Below, piece by piece: positions 40,770 through 48,764 of a stretch of DNA of 64,000 nucleotides. The DNA comes from Thiobacillus denitrificans (GTDB taxonomy: Bacteria > Pseudomonadota > Gammaproteobacteria > Burkholderiales > Thiobacillaceae). The notes beneath the pieces were generated by a model. That model was not told where the DNA came from, made no database searches, and saw nothing but the letters and a program-made list of their open reading frames with translations. Positions within the stretch are counted from its first letter, which is position 1. Each line of letters begins with the position of its first letter. The stretch is taken from contig DHHQ01000008.1 of NCBI GenBank assembly GCA_002403375.1, positions 89,233 to 153,232 on the forward strand. The letters are read 5' to 3'. Position numbers and translations under genes: made by a program.

Positions 40770-41057
40770 TTGCTAAGTGAAGTGCACAATGGCTGGACCG
40801 TCACGTTCAAAAAGAACATTCATATGTACTGCCACCTTCTGAAGCTATCAAAAGGTAATCGTGTGTATGAAGTGCAGTGCGAAGACTCCCCCTTAAGTAA
40901 CGGACTTGTGGGAATGTGGCCATATTCCCTAAATCTTGAAGATGCGGAATATCAAGACTTACTGTTAGGGCTGCGTGAGTGGGCTAAACACTCAGGAATG
41001 AAGTACAGAATGTATACATCAAAGAACGAATACGAGACAAATGATGATGGAACATAA
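40770..41057 (+). CDS. Cassette ORF 3: hypothetical 95-aa protein
   Basis: A soluble acidic protein, not recognised. The probable start is TTG at 40770 with TTAGGAGAG upstream; a GTG at 40782 is an alternative. It contains a compact alpha/beta region (NRVYEVQCEDSPLS) and ends in a charged tail. It is flanked by attC sites 2 and 3, so it is a cassette gene. Confidence 0.6.
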   Translation: MLSEVHNGWTVTFKKNIHMYCHLLKLSKGNRVYEVQCEDSPLSNGLVGMWPYSLNLEDAEYQDLLLGLREWAKHSGMKYRMYTSKNEYETNDDGT

Positions 41058-41063
41058 AGTGAA

Positions 41064-41123
41064 GCCCAACCCCGCGCTCAAGTGGGACGCGCCTTCGGCG
41101 CGCCCCTTAGCTTTACGTTAGGC
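41064..41123 (+). other. attC recombination site 3
   Basis: Left core GCCCAAC (41064-41070), right core GTTAGGC (41117-41123), 60 bp in total, with the GGGACGCGCCTTCGGCGCGCCCC hairpin between them. This is the classic 60-base-element size. Confidence 0.85.
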
Positions 41124-41131
41124 CAAAAACC

Positions 41132-41458
41132 ATGAGCGACATCATTTTTTCAACGTGGCAGGGAAAGGTAAGCCTTGCAAAAGCATTTTGGGGCTACTTC
41201 GTCCTTGGCCAAATCTTGTTGAGTCTTACCATTGTTGCGTTATCGCTCCCCTCGTTACTTTTTGGCGTCGAGGGCATAGAAAAGGTTTCCACCGTCACTT
41301 TTCCCATTTATGACGTATTTCTTGTGTGGGCCTTGGTAGGCATTTGGAAATGCTCTCCAAACACCAGGCGCCAGCCCTTTTCAATAGCCGCAAAAGCGTT
41401 CGTTATTCTGTTTTCGTCTTTATGGGTGGTTGCTAGTGTTCAGTACTATTTTGCCTAA
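41132..41458 (+). CDS. Cassette ORF 4: small membrane protein
   Basis: A 108-aa protein with about three hydrophobic segments (21-45, 60-73, 84-106) and a conserved-looking start (STWQGKVSLAKAFWGYFVLG) of the type often seen in integron cassettes. The stop lies inside the left core GCCTAAC of the next attC. Function unknown. Confidence 0.68.
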   Translation: MSDIIFSTWQGKVSLAKAFWGYFVLGQILLSLTIVALSLPSLLFGVEGIEKVSTVTFPIYDVFLVWALVGIWKCSPNTRRQPFSIAAKAFVILFSSLWVVASVQYYFA

Positions 41459-41531
41459 CCCTTCGGTCAAGTTCGCTCCACTTCGTTCCGCTGGGCCGCG
41501 CCGCAAGCGGCGCGCCCCTTACCTCGAACGT
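41453..41531 (+). other. attC recombination site 4, right core lost
   Basis: Left core GCCTAAC (41453-41459) and a good interior hairpin (GGGCCGCGCCGCAAGCGGCGCGCCCC region). The expected right core ACGTTAGGC is cut after ACGT, where the 75-bp REP-type repeat begins. The site is probably no longer a substrate. Confidence 0.7.
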
Positions 41532-41600
41532 AAAAATGGGGTCGGACACGATATTCATGGTCCGAGCCAAGTCAACAATCGTGTCCGACCCCATTTCCCC
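41526..41600. repeat. 75-bp REP-type repeat, copy 1
   Basis: Identical to 42185-42259. Inside are inverted arms AAATGGGGTCGGACACGAT and ATCGTGTCCGACCCCATTT, the size and form of the palindromic elements mobilised by REP-associated tyrosine transposases. It replaces the end of attC site 4. Confidence 0.82.
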
Positions 41601-41873
41601 CATTCCACAGTGGGAGTTTCCACAGCTTCTTCGGGCGCGCAGTGGAGCCAAACTACAGCAATATCGGTCGGGGTGTCGGTTGACTTTTGCTCTAACCCTC
41701 CCCCATCGGCATGTGAAGAGCCTGAAGAGCATCCCGCAATCCCCGACAGTGCTTCTTATGGAATATCAAGGCACTTGGGTGTGACGGTCACAGCCAAGGG
41801 CGCGGTGTGCCTAAACGTGGGAATCTCAACCCCTATGCCTGGTAGCGTAAGTTGGGATTTGCCTAAAAAGTAA
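41601..41873 (+). pseudogene. 3' remnant of an unidentified gene
   Basis: The frame is open through the REP element and gives, after it, a plausible protein tail (SVGVSVDFCSNPPPSACEEP ... LGVTVTAKGAVCLNVG) ending at 41873. There is no start or ribosome-binding site of its own, so it is probably the 5'-truncated end of a larger gene brought in with the downstream membrane protein. The regular alternating pattern suggests beta strands. Confidence 0.4.
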
Positions 41874-41884
41874 GGGGTGGGTCG

Positions 41885-42148
41885 ATGAATACTATCCAGT
41901 TGCTATTAAGTATTGCTATTTCATGTTTGGTTGTGGTGCTTTTCTACTATCAAATTCAGGTCCTTTTTCACACAAAACCGGGAATGCTCGCGCGTGTCGT
42001 CTATGGAGGATGGATTTTCCATCCTGAGTATTTGGAGCAAGGGGGTAAGTGTTACAGAAAAAAACTTTTGGCTTCCATGGCGATATTTGTTGTTTTGACC
42101 TTGATTTTAATGTTTATGCCGGGCGCTGCGGCCACGGCAACTAAATGA
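41885..42148 (+). CDS. Small membrane protein (87 aa)
   Basis: An 87-aa protein with hydrophobic helices at about 5-24 and 63-81, a short basic loop between. AAGGGGTGGG precedes the ATG. It lies 11 bp after the truncated frame, so the two were probably an operon. It could be an immunity or accessory protein of the truncated gene; that is speculation. Confidence 0.55.
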   Translation: MNTIQLLLSIAISCLVVVLFYYQIQVLFHTKPGMLARVVYGGWIFHPEYLEQGGKCYRKKLLASMAIFVVLTLILMFMPGAAATATK

Positions 42149-42184
42149 GCAAAGCGGGGTCAGATACCGTCTTGAAACCGAGAA

Positions 42185-42259
42185 GAACGTAAAAATGGGG
42201 TCGGACACGATATTCATGGTCCGAGCCAAGTCAACAATCGTGTCCGACCCCATTTCCCC
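42185..42259. repeat. 75-bp REP-type repeat, copy 2
   Basis: Base-for-base identical to 41526-41600. It directly adjoins the truncated transposase at 42260, which is the usual position of REPs relative to their transposase gene. Confidence 0.82.
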
Positions 42260-42844
42260 GGCCGGGTGGGGCATGTGTTCCAGGGGCGTTACAAGGCAAT
42301 CCTGGTTGAACGCGACAACTATCTGCTGGAATTGGCGCGCTACATCGTGCTGAATCCGCTGCGCGCCGGGATGGTGAAAAAACTGGAAGGCTGGCCCTGG
42401 AGCAGTTACTTCGCCACCTGCGGCCAGGCAGACGCCCCTGACTGGTTGCATACCGACTGGATTCTGGCGCAGTTCGGGCGGCAGCGTGCGAGCGCGATTC
42501 ACAAGTACGTGGAGTTCGTGCATCAAGGTGCGCGGCTGCCGAGCGTGTGGACGCAGCTGCAGGGGCAGATTTATCTAGGCTCGGAAAGCTTCGTCCGGAG
42601 CATGCAGGCGCTCATCGAGAAGAAGCCGGCGCTGGATGAAATTCCGCGTGCCCAGCGTCGAGCGCTGACACAATCGCTGGCGGACTTTGAGCGTCGCCAC
42701 GATCGCAACGAGGCGATCGCCCGCGCGTACCTGTCTGGCCAGCATACGATGGCGGCGATCGCCGCCCATTTTGGTGTTCACTACACAACGGTGAGCCGGC
42801 TGGTGAAGGCTTACGAAAAAACGGGGGGGAGGTCGATGTGTTAA
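42260..42844 (+). pseudogene. REP-associated tyrosine transposase, N-terminus missing
   Basis: A Y1-transposase (RAYT) fragment of about 194 aa, starting in the conserved VGHVFQGRYKAILVERDNYL and keeping the catalytic-tyrosine helix LELARYIVLNPLRAGM and a C-terminal helix-turn-helix (AIAAHFGVHYTTVSRLVKAY). The N-terminal third with the metal-binding His-x-His motif is absent, cut where the REP repeat begins, so it should be inactive. Confidence 0.85.
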
Positions 42845-42896
42845 TGAAAGACCTGACCCCGGTTTTCATCTGATATGAAAAAAATCGTTATTAGGC

Positions 42897-43421
42897 GTGA
42901 TTGCGGGAGTCGCACTCACCATCGCGGTGATTGCGGCCGGTTTGTATTACGTTTACGAGAAGGGCAAAGTATTGCAGGCGGACATAAAGGCCGACATTGA
43001 GCTGGAGCGGCAACGCGCTGTTGACCAGTTTGGTACGACGTGCGAAAACGCAAATGCCAAAATCGCCGAGTTTGTCTACAACGAGCTCAAGCCGGGGCTC
43101 TCAGCATTGTCGGCGGAGGGGCAAGGTAAAGACGAACGTCATTTGTCGCTTCTCGCCTTGATAGAAAAACATGCTGCGTACGCTTCCTACTGTGGGCGCA
43201 ATGTGCGCTACCCAACCGGCGATCGTGACTTCGAGTCCGCGGAGAAATTGATCAAGCTGACTTCCGGCCTCAAGGACATGCACACCTATCTTGCGGCCTC
43301 CAGGCACGAGAATTGCGACAGTGACTGCCGCGCTCTGCTGCTGAACAGCGCAGCGAATGAATTTCCCAAACTCGACAAGGTTTTGGTTGCAGACTGGCAG
43401 TGGCAGCAAGGGGAACAATAA
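42897..43421 (+). CDS. Hypothetical membrane-anchored protein, start possibly frameshifted
   Basis: A 174-aa protein as read from GTG 42897: one N-terminal helix, then a periplasmic region with four or five cysteines (CENANAK, YCGRNVRYP, CDSDCRA). Upstream, ATG at 42875 is followed by seven A residues. With six, the frame would read MKKSLLGVIAGVALT and join this ORF, a perfect signal-anchor start. So a one-base homopolymer difference (real or sequencing) may have separated the start. REP sequence lies on both sides. Confidence 0.55.
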   Translation: MIAGVALTIAVIAAGLYYVYEKGKVLQADIKADIELERQRAVDQFGTTCENANAKIAEFVYNELKPGLSALSAEGQGKDERHLSLLALIEKHAAYASYCGRNVRYPTGDRDFESAEKLIKLTSGLKDMHTYLAASRHENCDSDCRALLLNSAANEFPKLDKVLVADWQWQQGEQ

Positions 43422-43436
43422 CCAAACAAGCATGAC

Positions 43437-43481
43437 GGGGTCAGGTCTTGCCTTTTGCCGCAAAAGACAAGACCTGACCCC
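43437..43481. repeat. REP-type palindrome (GGGGTCAGGTCTTG family)
   Basis: Perfect inverted arms GGGGTCAGGTCTTG (43437-43450) and CAAGACCTGACCCC (43468-43481). A single arm of the same family is at about 42848-42861. It belongs to the same kind of RAYT-mobilised repeats. Confidence 0.75.
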
Positions 43482-43555
43482 AAGGTTTCATTAATGCGAG
43501 ATCTGGGTCCGAGGAGTGATGTCGTGTCCAAGTTGCCCAGGTTTCTCGCGAAAAG

Positions 43556-43867
43556 GTGGGCATCGTGGATTATCTTGTCAGGTTTTTTGTTTTTTCTATT
43601 TACCTTTCTTTCTTTTTCTCGTTTGGATGGTGTCTTTATCTTATAAGTAAATTGTACGGTACACGGGAGTACGGCGGGAGGCTTTATAATCTCACCTTGC
43701 TGAAAGCGGCGGCCTCAAGTGTATTTTTGTATTTTGCTTTTGCTGTTGGTGATTTTAGTGGTATCCCTAGAGAGGATTTTGGTTCGGGCTGGATGTTTTT
43801 GCTGTCGCTGTTTCTTCTCGTCGGCGGCTGGGTCCTCCACTGGGTCAGGTTCCGAAAGAAAGCATAA
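43556..43867 (+). CDS. Small membrane protein (103 aa), possibly frameshifted
   Basis: Probable start GTG at 43556. It has three hydrophobic segments (about 8-30, 47-64, 79-96). An ATG at 43494 opens another frame (MRDLGPRSDVV...) that enters the first membrane helix and stops at 43646, so a frameshift near 43610 could have split a protein of about 124 aa. It follows the REP palindrome directly. Function unknown. Confidence 0.45.
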   Translation: MGIVDYLVRFFVFSIYLSFFFSFGWCLYLISKLYGTREYGGRLYNLTLLKAAASSVFLYFAFAVGDFSGIPREDFGSGWMFLLSLFLLVGGWVLHWVRFRKKA

Positions 43868-44262
43868 ATAGGGTCAGACCACAATTCGTCTGTCCAAACG
43901 TCTAGAAACAGCCGCTCACCATGGGATAGAAAAACAATGCTCAAATTCCTGCAGTCGGTTTTGAACGGTGGCCAGTCAAAGCCCCCCCTGTGAGGCCAAG
44001 GCAGGTCGACCTCTCCGCCGCCCTCGAGTGTCGAGGTTCCGGGCGCTGAAGGATTGTCGCTTGAACCGCTTCTTAGGCAGGTTCACCACAGGTGGGGTCA
44101 GGTCTTGCAAAACTACATTCCGCGCCCGCGTTCTAAGCCGATGTTGTCTTGCAAGACCTGACCCCGGGGCTGTGACTCAGCGCTTCGAGCGACCTCGTAA
44201 ACCGCTGCGCGCTTTTCTCGGCGCCTCAAGCGCAACGTCAGGCGCATGAAGGAGAGACCGTG
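43868..44262. other. Non-coding REP-rich stretch
   Basis: No convincing gene. It holds a REP palindrome at 44094-44165 with perfect 17-bp arms (GGGGTCAGGTCTTGCAA), a REP-like single arm AGGGTCAGACC at about 43866, and degenerate cassette-like sequence (CAACGTCAGGC near 44233). Confidence 0.5.
44094..44165. repeat. REP-type palindrome with 17-bp perfect arms
   Basis: Arms at 44094-44110 and 44149-44165 are exact reverse complements, loop of 38 bp. The same family as 43437-43481. Confidence 0.78.
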
Positions 44263-44421
44263 GTGACATATACAGCGGCATCGACCGAGCTTGAATGCAT
44301 ATCGAACGGTTTGATGATGTATGCGTTCTCATTAGCCAAAGCAGGCCAGCAGAGCGAGGGGGGCAAATTGGCCCCCGAACTCACGAGACTGAGAAAGTCC
44401 ATCGAGGAAACTACAAGGTGA
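44263..44421 (+). CDS. Hypothetical 52-aa protein
   Basis: GTG start with AAGGAG 9 nt upstream; 52 codons (VTYTAASTELECISNG ... LRKSIEETTR) to a TGA at 44421. It looks like a small helical protein with a Met-rich centre. The good ribosome-binding site is the main support. It is unrelated to its neighbours as far as I can see. Confidence 0.4.
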   Translation: MTYTAASTELECISNGLMMYAFSLAKAGQQSEGGKLAPELTRLRKSIEETTR

Positions 44422-44490
44422 AGACCCTGGAACTGACCCGTTCTCGGCCATTAGGCGACGCTGGCCGAACCTTGATTCGGAGTAAAACAG

Positions 44491-45510
44491 ATGGTTCGTG
44501 AACAACGTTCTCCCAAGCGGCTGGCCGCGATCTTCGCCGCCTTGCTGGCCGTGCCCGCGGCGCTCTTCGTCCTGGGGTGGACGTTCACTTTGGGCGACTA
44601 CCCGGTCGCGCCCACCGCGGCGGACGACCCGTCTCTGCCGGTCATCGAAGCCAATGGCTACCGCTTTCATGGCGAGGTCTTCGGCGACTCGAACTCGCGC
44701 GTGGTGATCGTCGTTCACGGCGGGCCTGGCTGGGACTACCGCAGCCTGCTGCCGCTGCGGGCGCTGGCTGACGACTACCGGGTGGTGTTCTACGACCAGC
44801 GAGGGAGCGGCCTCTCGCCCCGTGTTCCGGCGGAAACGCTCGGCTTGGAGCCGTCGCTCGCCGACCTCGACGCCATTGTCGAGACATTCCGCGGCGACGG
44901 CCCGGTCGTGCTGATCGGCCATTCCTGGGGAGCAATGCTGGCGTCGGCATACCTCGCTCGCGCCCCGCACAAGGTGAGCCACGCGGTGCTGATCGAGCCG
45001 GGCTTCCTCAACGCCGAGCTGCTCGAACAATCCGGGCTCCGCATGGGGCCGCGCTGGGAGGCGGGCTATCTCTTCTACGCGGCCCGGCGCTGGTTCGAGT
45101 CGCTGCATGTCGAAGGGCCCGATAGCGAGGCGGGCGGCGACTATTTCCTTGGCGACGTCGCCGCGCGCGCCAACCCCGAGTACTACTGCAACGACGTGAT
45201 CCCGGAAGCCGGCACGCTGCACTGGCGTGCCGGCGCGACGGCCATGCGCGCGGTGCTGGGGTCGGCTGTGGACGCTGACGGCAGGTTGCAGTTCGATATC
45301 ACCGACGGTCTCCAGGAATATCGCCAGCCCGTGCTGCTTCTTGCGAGCAGTTGCAACCGTCTGATCGGCGTCGAGCAGCAGCGGCGCCACCTCAAACACT
45401 ATGCTGCCGCGGAGCTGGTCGTCATTCCGGACAGCGGCCACATGGTGGTGGCGGAGGAGCCGGAGGCCACGCTGGCGGCGATCCGCCGCTACCTGGCGAA
45501 GGAGCCTTAA
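44491..45510 (+). CDS. Alpha/beta hydrolase (proline iminopeptidase-like)
   Basis: A 339-aa protein. A membrane anchor or signal (residues about 10-30, LAAIFAALLAVPAALFVLGW) precedes an alpha/beta-hydrolase fold with oxyanion motif HGGPGWDYRS, nucleophile elbow GHSWGA (Ser) and a late catalytic His (DSGHMVV). HGGPG followed by a GxSWG elbow is typical of the S33 prolyl aminopeptidase group, but substrate is unknown. It lies in the mobile region with REPs upstream. Confidence 0.8.
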   Translation: MVREQRSPKRLAAIFAALLAVPAALFVLGWTFTLGDYPVAPTAADDPSLPVIEANGYRFHGEVFGDSNSRVVIVVHGGPGWDYRSLLPLRALADDYRVVFYDQRGSGLSPRVPAETLGLEPSLADLDAIVETFRGDGPVVLIGHSWGAMLASAYLARAPHKVSHAVLIEPGFLNAELLEQSGLRMGPRWEAGYLFYAARRWFESLHVEGPDSEAGGDYFLGDVAARANPEYYCNDVIPEAGTLHWRAGATAMRAVLGSAVDADGRLQFDITDGLQEYRQPVLLLASSCNRLIGVEQQRRHLKHYAAAELVVIPDSGHMVVAEEPEATLAAIRRYLAKEP

Positions 45511-45588
45511 ACATGAAATGGTTCGAGAACCGGGGTCAGTTCTGTAGCCTATTGTTGCAAGTACTTGGCTCAGCGAAAGCAGCAAGAT

Positions 45589-45669
45589 GCATAACAACCC
45601 CATCGAATCCGACGGCTCACCCTTCCGCTGCGCTTCAGGGCAAGCCGCTGCTCATGTGGAACGTTAGCC
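45589..45669 (+). other. attC-like recombination site 5
   Basis: Left core GCATAAC (45589-45595), right core GTTAGCC (45663-45669), 81 bp, with inner complementary segments CGGCT/AGCCG and CCCT/AGGG. It lies upstream of the C-GCAxxG-C-C cassette gene. Confidence 0.6.
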
Positions 45670-45696
45670 ATTTCACATACCACCCTGGAGCCGCTC

Positions 45697-46182
45697 ATGG
45701 AATCCGAGTTTGTTTTGAACGTTCGCAGGTCTGCCGAGGACTCTTTCGCTTCCGGCCTCTATTGTGCGGAAAGCGTCGTGCTCGCTCTCGCCGATGCTCA
45801 AGGCGTTGAATCCGAGCTTCTGCCCAAAGTGGCTACCGCCTTTTGCAGCGGCATGGGCCGCACGTGTGGCACATGCGGTGCACTCACCGGCGCAATTATG
45901 GGCGTCAGCCTTGCGCTTGGCCGCTCCGAAGCGAGTGCGTCGGTACAACCGTCCTACACAGCTACTGAGCGTCTAATTCGAGAGTTCGAGAAAGAGTTTG
46001 GCACCCGAGACTGCCACGTCTTGTTGGGGTGCGATCTCGCCACTCCGGAAGGCCAAGCCATGTTTCGCGAAAAGAAGCTGGGACAGCAGTGCGCAAAATA
46101 CACAGGCAAGGCCGCAGAAATTGCCGCTCGCATAGTCGAAGAAATGGCTAACCAGGCAGTCCACACGGACGCTGCGCGATAA
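45697..46182 (+). CDS. C-GCAxxG-C-C family protein (cassette gene)
   Basis: A 161-aa protein of the C_GCAxxG_C_C family: YCAESVVLALAD (first Cys), SGMGRTCGTCGALTGAIMG (the GCA-type motif) and late cysteines GCDLATP and QQCAKY. Members probably bind a metal or act in redox. The C-terminus (NQAVHTDAAR) is encoded within the attC site that follows, as in many cassettes. Confidence 0.85.
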   Translation: MESEFVLNVRRSAEDSFASGLYCAESVVLALADAQGVESELLPKVATAFCSGMGRTCGTCGALTGAIMGVSLALGRSEASASVQPSYTATERLIREFEKEFGTRDCHVLLGCDLATPEGQAMFREKKLGQQCAKYTGKAAEIAARIVEEMANQAVHTDAAR

Positions 46183-46215
46183 AGCCGCGCAGCGCCGGTG
46201 ACTGCTACGTTGGGC
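46146..46215 (+). other. attC recombination site 6
   Basis: Left core GGCTAAC (46146-46152), right core GTTGGGC (46209-46215), 70 bp. Inner arms CAGGCAGTC/GACTGC and GCTGCGCG/CGCGCAGC form the hairpin. Confidence 0.75.
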
Positions 46216-46313
46216 GTCGCTTGGCCACGGAACCTGATGACGTGTGATCATCACGACTTGACCTGACGTCTGTAGTAGGGTCGAAGCTTGGCGCTCCCAT
46301 TTCACAGGAGCAA

Positions 46314-46733
46314 ATGATGGCCGATCCGAAATCGATGTCAGACGACGAGTTTCTTGCAGCCTTCCTGGATTCCAGCATGCCGCCAGCCGGCTTTGATCAC
46401 CTCGGCCACATGCGGGCGGCCTGGCTGCTGCTCCAGCGCCGTCCGCTTGAAGATGCGGTGGCCGAAACGTGCAATGCCATCGCCCGTCTGGCAACCCGTT
46501 TGGGCGTACCGGGCAAGTACAACCGAACCCTTTCCGAAGCCTTGGTCCGTCTGATGGCGCACGGCGGCGCCACGGACAGGGCGCTCTCATGGGAAGACTT
46601 TCTCGCCAGCAACGCCGCTTTGACCGGCGATGCGCGCGGCGTTCTGGCACGCCACTATCGTGACGAAACCCTGAGCTCGCCGGCGGCACGGGAGTGCTTC
46701 ATGCCCCCTGATCGCCAGCCGCTGCCGTCATGA
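46314..46733 (+). CDS. Hypothetical 139-aa protein
   Basis: A soluble, mostly helical protein, not recognised. It includes FDHLGHMRAAWLLLQRRPLEDA and a region KYNRTLSEALVRLMAHG, with conserved-looking His residues. CAGGAG lies 5-8 nt before the two alternative ATGs (46314, 46317). It overlaps the MerR gene by ATGA, so they are probably one operon. Confidence 0.65.
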   Translation: MMADPKSMSDDEFLAAFLDSSMPPAGFDHLGHMRAAWLLLQRRPLEDAVAETCNAIARLATRLGVPGKYNRTLSEALVRLMAHGGATDRALSWEDFLASNAALTGDARGVLARHYRDETLSSPAARECFMPPDRQPLPS

Positions 46734-47314
46734 GCCGATCCGATACAGGCAAGTTAACGCTCGGTCAGCTCGCCAAACGAGTCGGTCTGGCGCGATCCTC
46801 CGTCCTGCATTACGAGTCGCTGGGGTTGCTGGCACCGGGCGGGCGCAGCACTGCGGGCTACCGACTTTACGGGAAGCCGGAGCTCGATCGTCTGCTCACC
46901 ATCCGCCGTCTGCGCGACTCGGGTTTGGCCCTCGCCGACATACGCACGCTTCTTTCTCCGTCCAATGAGTCAGGCTTGCGCGGAGGTGCCGGGCCGATGG
47001 CGCTTCTGGAGAAGCGTCTGATCGGCCTCTGCCAGGAGGTGGAGCGCATCCGCGAGCAACAACGCCACCTCGCACACCTGCTCGCGGTTCCCGATTTCCG
47101 CAACGCCCGACAGCATTGGGACAAGGAAACGTGGGTGGCATTGCTGCGCCAGGCGGGGTTCGACGAAGAGGCGATGCACCTGTGGCACATTGAATTCGAG
47201 CGCGAAAACCCGAAAGAGCATGCGCGCTTCCTGGAGTCGCTTGGCCTCAGTCGGGCCGAGATCGCAAGGATTCGCCGTTGGTCGCGAATCAAGCCGGAAG
47301 CACAGGCCAGATGA
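46730..47314 (+). CDS. MerR-family transcriptional regulator
   Basis: A 194-aa regulator. The N-terminal MerR helix-turn-helix (LTLGQLAKRVGLARSSVLHY, ESLGLLAPGGRSTAGYRLYG) precedes a coiled-coil dimer helix (about 90-125) and a C-terminal helical region without a metal-binding Cys set. It probably responds to a small molecule or stress and may control the reductase gene 92 bp downstream. Confidence 0.88.
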   Translation: MSRSDTGKLTLGQLAKRVGLARSSVLHYESLGLLAPGGRSTAGYRLYGKPELDRLLTIRRLRDSGLALADIRTLLSPSNESGLRGGAGPMALLEKRLIGLCQEVERIREQQRHLAHLLAVPDFRNARQHWDKETWVALLRQAGFDEEAMHLWHIEFERENPKEHARFLESLGLSRAEIARIRRWSRIKPEAQAR

Positions 47315-47406
47315 GCAATCAATATTGGGCACAGACCACGGCTTCTGCTCCCGCCAGAACACCCGCGGCCCGTCCCCGAATACGGTTCTGAGAGGTAATC
47401 GAAGTC

Positions 47407-47958
47407 ATGAAGACCCAGTACTACGCCGCATCAAGTCTCGATGGGTTTATCGCCACCGAGGATGACTCGTTGGAGTGGCTGTTTCCTCTTGCGGATCTGA
47501 AGGATTCCAGCTACCCGAAGTTCATTGCCGAGGTGGGCGCACTGGCAATGGGGTCCGCCACCTACGAATGGATGCTCCGCAATGCCGACAAGCTTGCTGC
47601 CGACACCGGGGCGCCTTGGCCGTACACCCAGCCTGCCTGGGTATTCACCCGTCGCGCACTCCCGGTAATTGAAGGTGCAGACATCAGGTTCGTGAAGGGT
47701 GATGTGCGCCAGGTTCACAACGAGATGCGCGTGGCCGCCGGGGCCGGGAACATCTGGATTGTGGGGGGTGGAGACCTGGCGGGGCAGTTTCATGACGCAG
47801 GACTTCTGGATGAACTGATCATCCAAATTGGCTCGGTTACCCTGGGCAGAGGCAAGCAAGTGTTTCCGCGCCGAGTTCTGAGCCCGATCCTGCGCCTTGT
47901 TTCGGTTCAGCAGATGGGGGCCGGTATGGTGGAACTGCGTTATGCGGTAGGCAAATAG
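47407..47958 (+). CDS. Dihydrofolate reductase-family protein (RibD C-terminal type)
   Basis: A 183-aa NADPH-dependent reductase-like protein: YYAASSLDGFIATEDDS at the start, GALAMGSATYEWM in the middle, and the GGGDLAGQFHDAGLLDELII segment of the RibD-C/DHFR fold near residue 119. Substrate unknown. It is read away from the MerR gene's end and converges with tag. Confidence 0.85.
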   Translation: MKTQYYAASSLDGFIATEDDSLEWLFPLADLKDSSYPKFIAEVGALAMGSATYEWMLRNADKLAADTGAPWPYTQPAWVFTRRALPVIEGADIRFVKGDVRQVHNEMRVAAGAGNIWIVGGGDLAGQFHDAGLLDELIIQIGSVTLGRGKQVFPRRVLSPILRLVSVQQMGAGMVELRYAVGK

Positions 47959-48011
47959 CGGTGGGGTCTCTTTGACCGGTGGCGACATGGAGTCTGCTCA
48001 CGCCGCGCCAA

Positions 48012-48587
48012 TCACAGCGCCGCAACCTCCCGATGCCGGAAGCAATCCACCAGATGGTCGTTGACCATGCCGGTGGCCTGCATATAGGCGTAGACGATGG
48101 TGGAGCCGACGAACTTGAACCCGCGCTGCCTGAGGTCGCGGCTGATCGTGTCGGAGAGCTCGGTGCGGGCCGGCAGCTGGCCGAGGTCGGTCCAGGCGTT
48201 CTGGATCGGGGCGCCGTCGACGAAGCGCCAGAAGTAGGCGTCCAGGCCGCCGAACGCCTCCCGGACCGCGAGGGCGGCGCGGGCGTTGCTGATGGCGGCT
48301 GCCACCTTCAGGCGGTTGCGCACGATGCCGGGATCGGCCAGCAGGCGCGCGACGTCGGCCTCGCCGTAGCGGGCGATGCGTGCGGCGTCGAAGTTGTCGA
48401 ACGCGCGCCGGTAGCCTTCGCGCTTCCTCAGGATGGTGGACCAGGCCAGGCCCGCCTGCGCACCTTCCAGGATGAGGAGTTCGAAGAGGGCGCGCTCGTC
48501 GTGCTGCGGCACCCCCCATTCGGTGTCGTGGTAGGCGACGTAGAGCGGCTCGACGCCGCACCAGCCGCAACGCCGCAGGGCGTTCAC
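48012..48587 (-). CDS. tag: DNA-3-methyladenine glycosylase I
   Basis: A 191-aa Tag enzyme that removes 3-methyladenine from DNA. It begins at GTG 48587 (VNALRRCGWCGVEPLYVAYH) with the typical zinc-ligand CGW start, EWGVP and ILRKREGYRRAF segments, and a C-terminal His/Cys pair (HLVDCFRHRE). An in-frame ATG at 48632 would add 15 residues not typical of Tag. It marks the right edge of the mobile patch before nifH. Confidence 0.9.
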   Translation of the reverse strand: MNALRRCGWCGVEPLYVAYHDTEWGVPQHDERALFELLILEGAQAGLAWSTILRKREGYRRAFDNFDAARIARYGEADVARLLADPGIVRNRLKVAAAISNARAALAVREAFGGLDAYFWRFVDGAPIQNAWTDLGQLPARTELSDTISRDLRQRGFKFVGSTIVYAYMQATGMVNDHLVDCFRHREVAAL

Positions 48588-48764
48588 CGGTCGTGCCCGC
48601 CGTCCGCCGCGCTGCTGCGGTCGTTTTCGCAAAGTCGCGTCGCGAACAGCGCGCCGCGTCTGGCCCGAAAGAGGTTCAGCGGTTGGGAAACCATCGCCGG
48701 ATTGTTGAAGGCGGGGCGACCGCTGTCAACCTGAGCGCGCCGCCGACAGACCGGTCCCGAACCT

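Noticed and set aside
43968..44249. 93-codon plus-strand frame in the REP-rich stretch
   Set aside because: It runs through a REP palindrome, has no ribosome-binding site and an Arg-rich random composition.
39441..46300. Integron integrase gene or attI site
   Set aside because: No tyrosine recombinase reading frame is present; the palindromes at 39807 and 39869 do not resemble a known attI.
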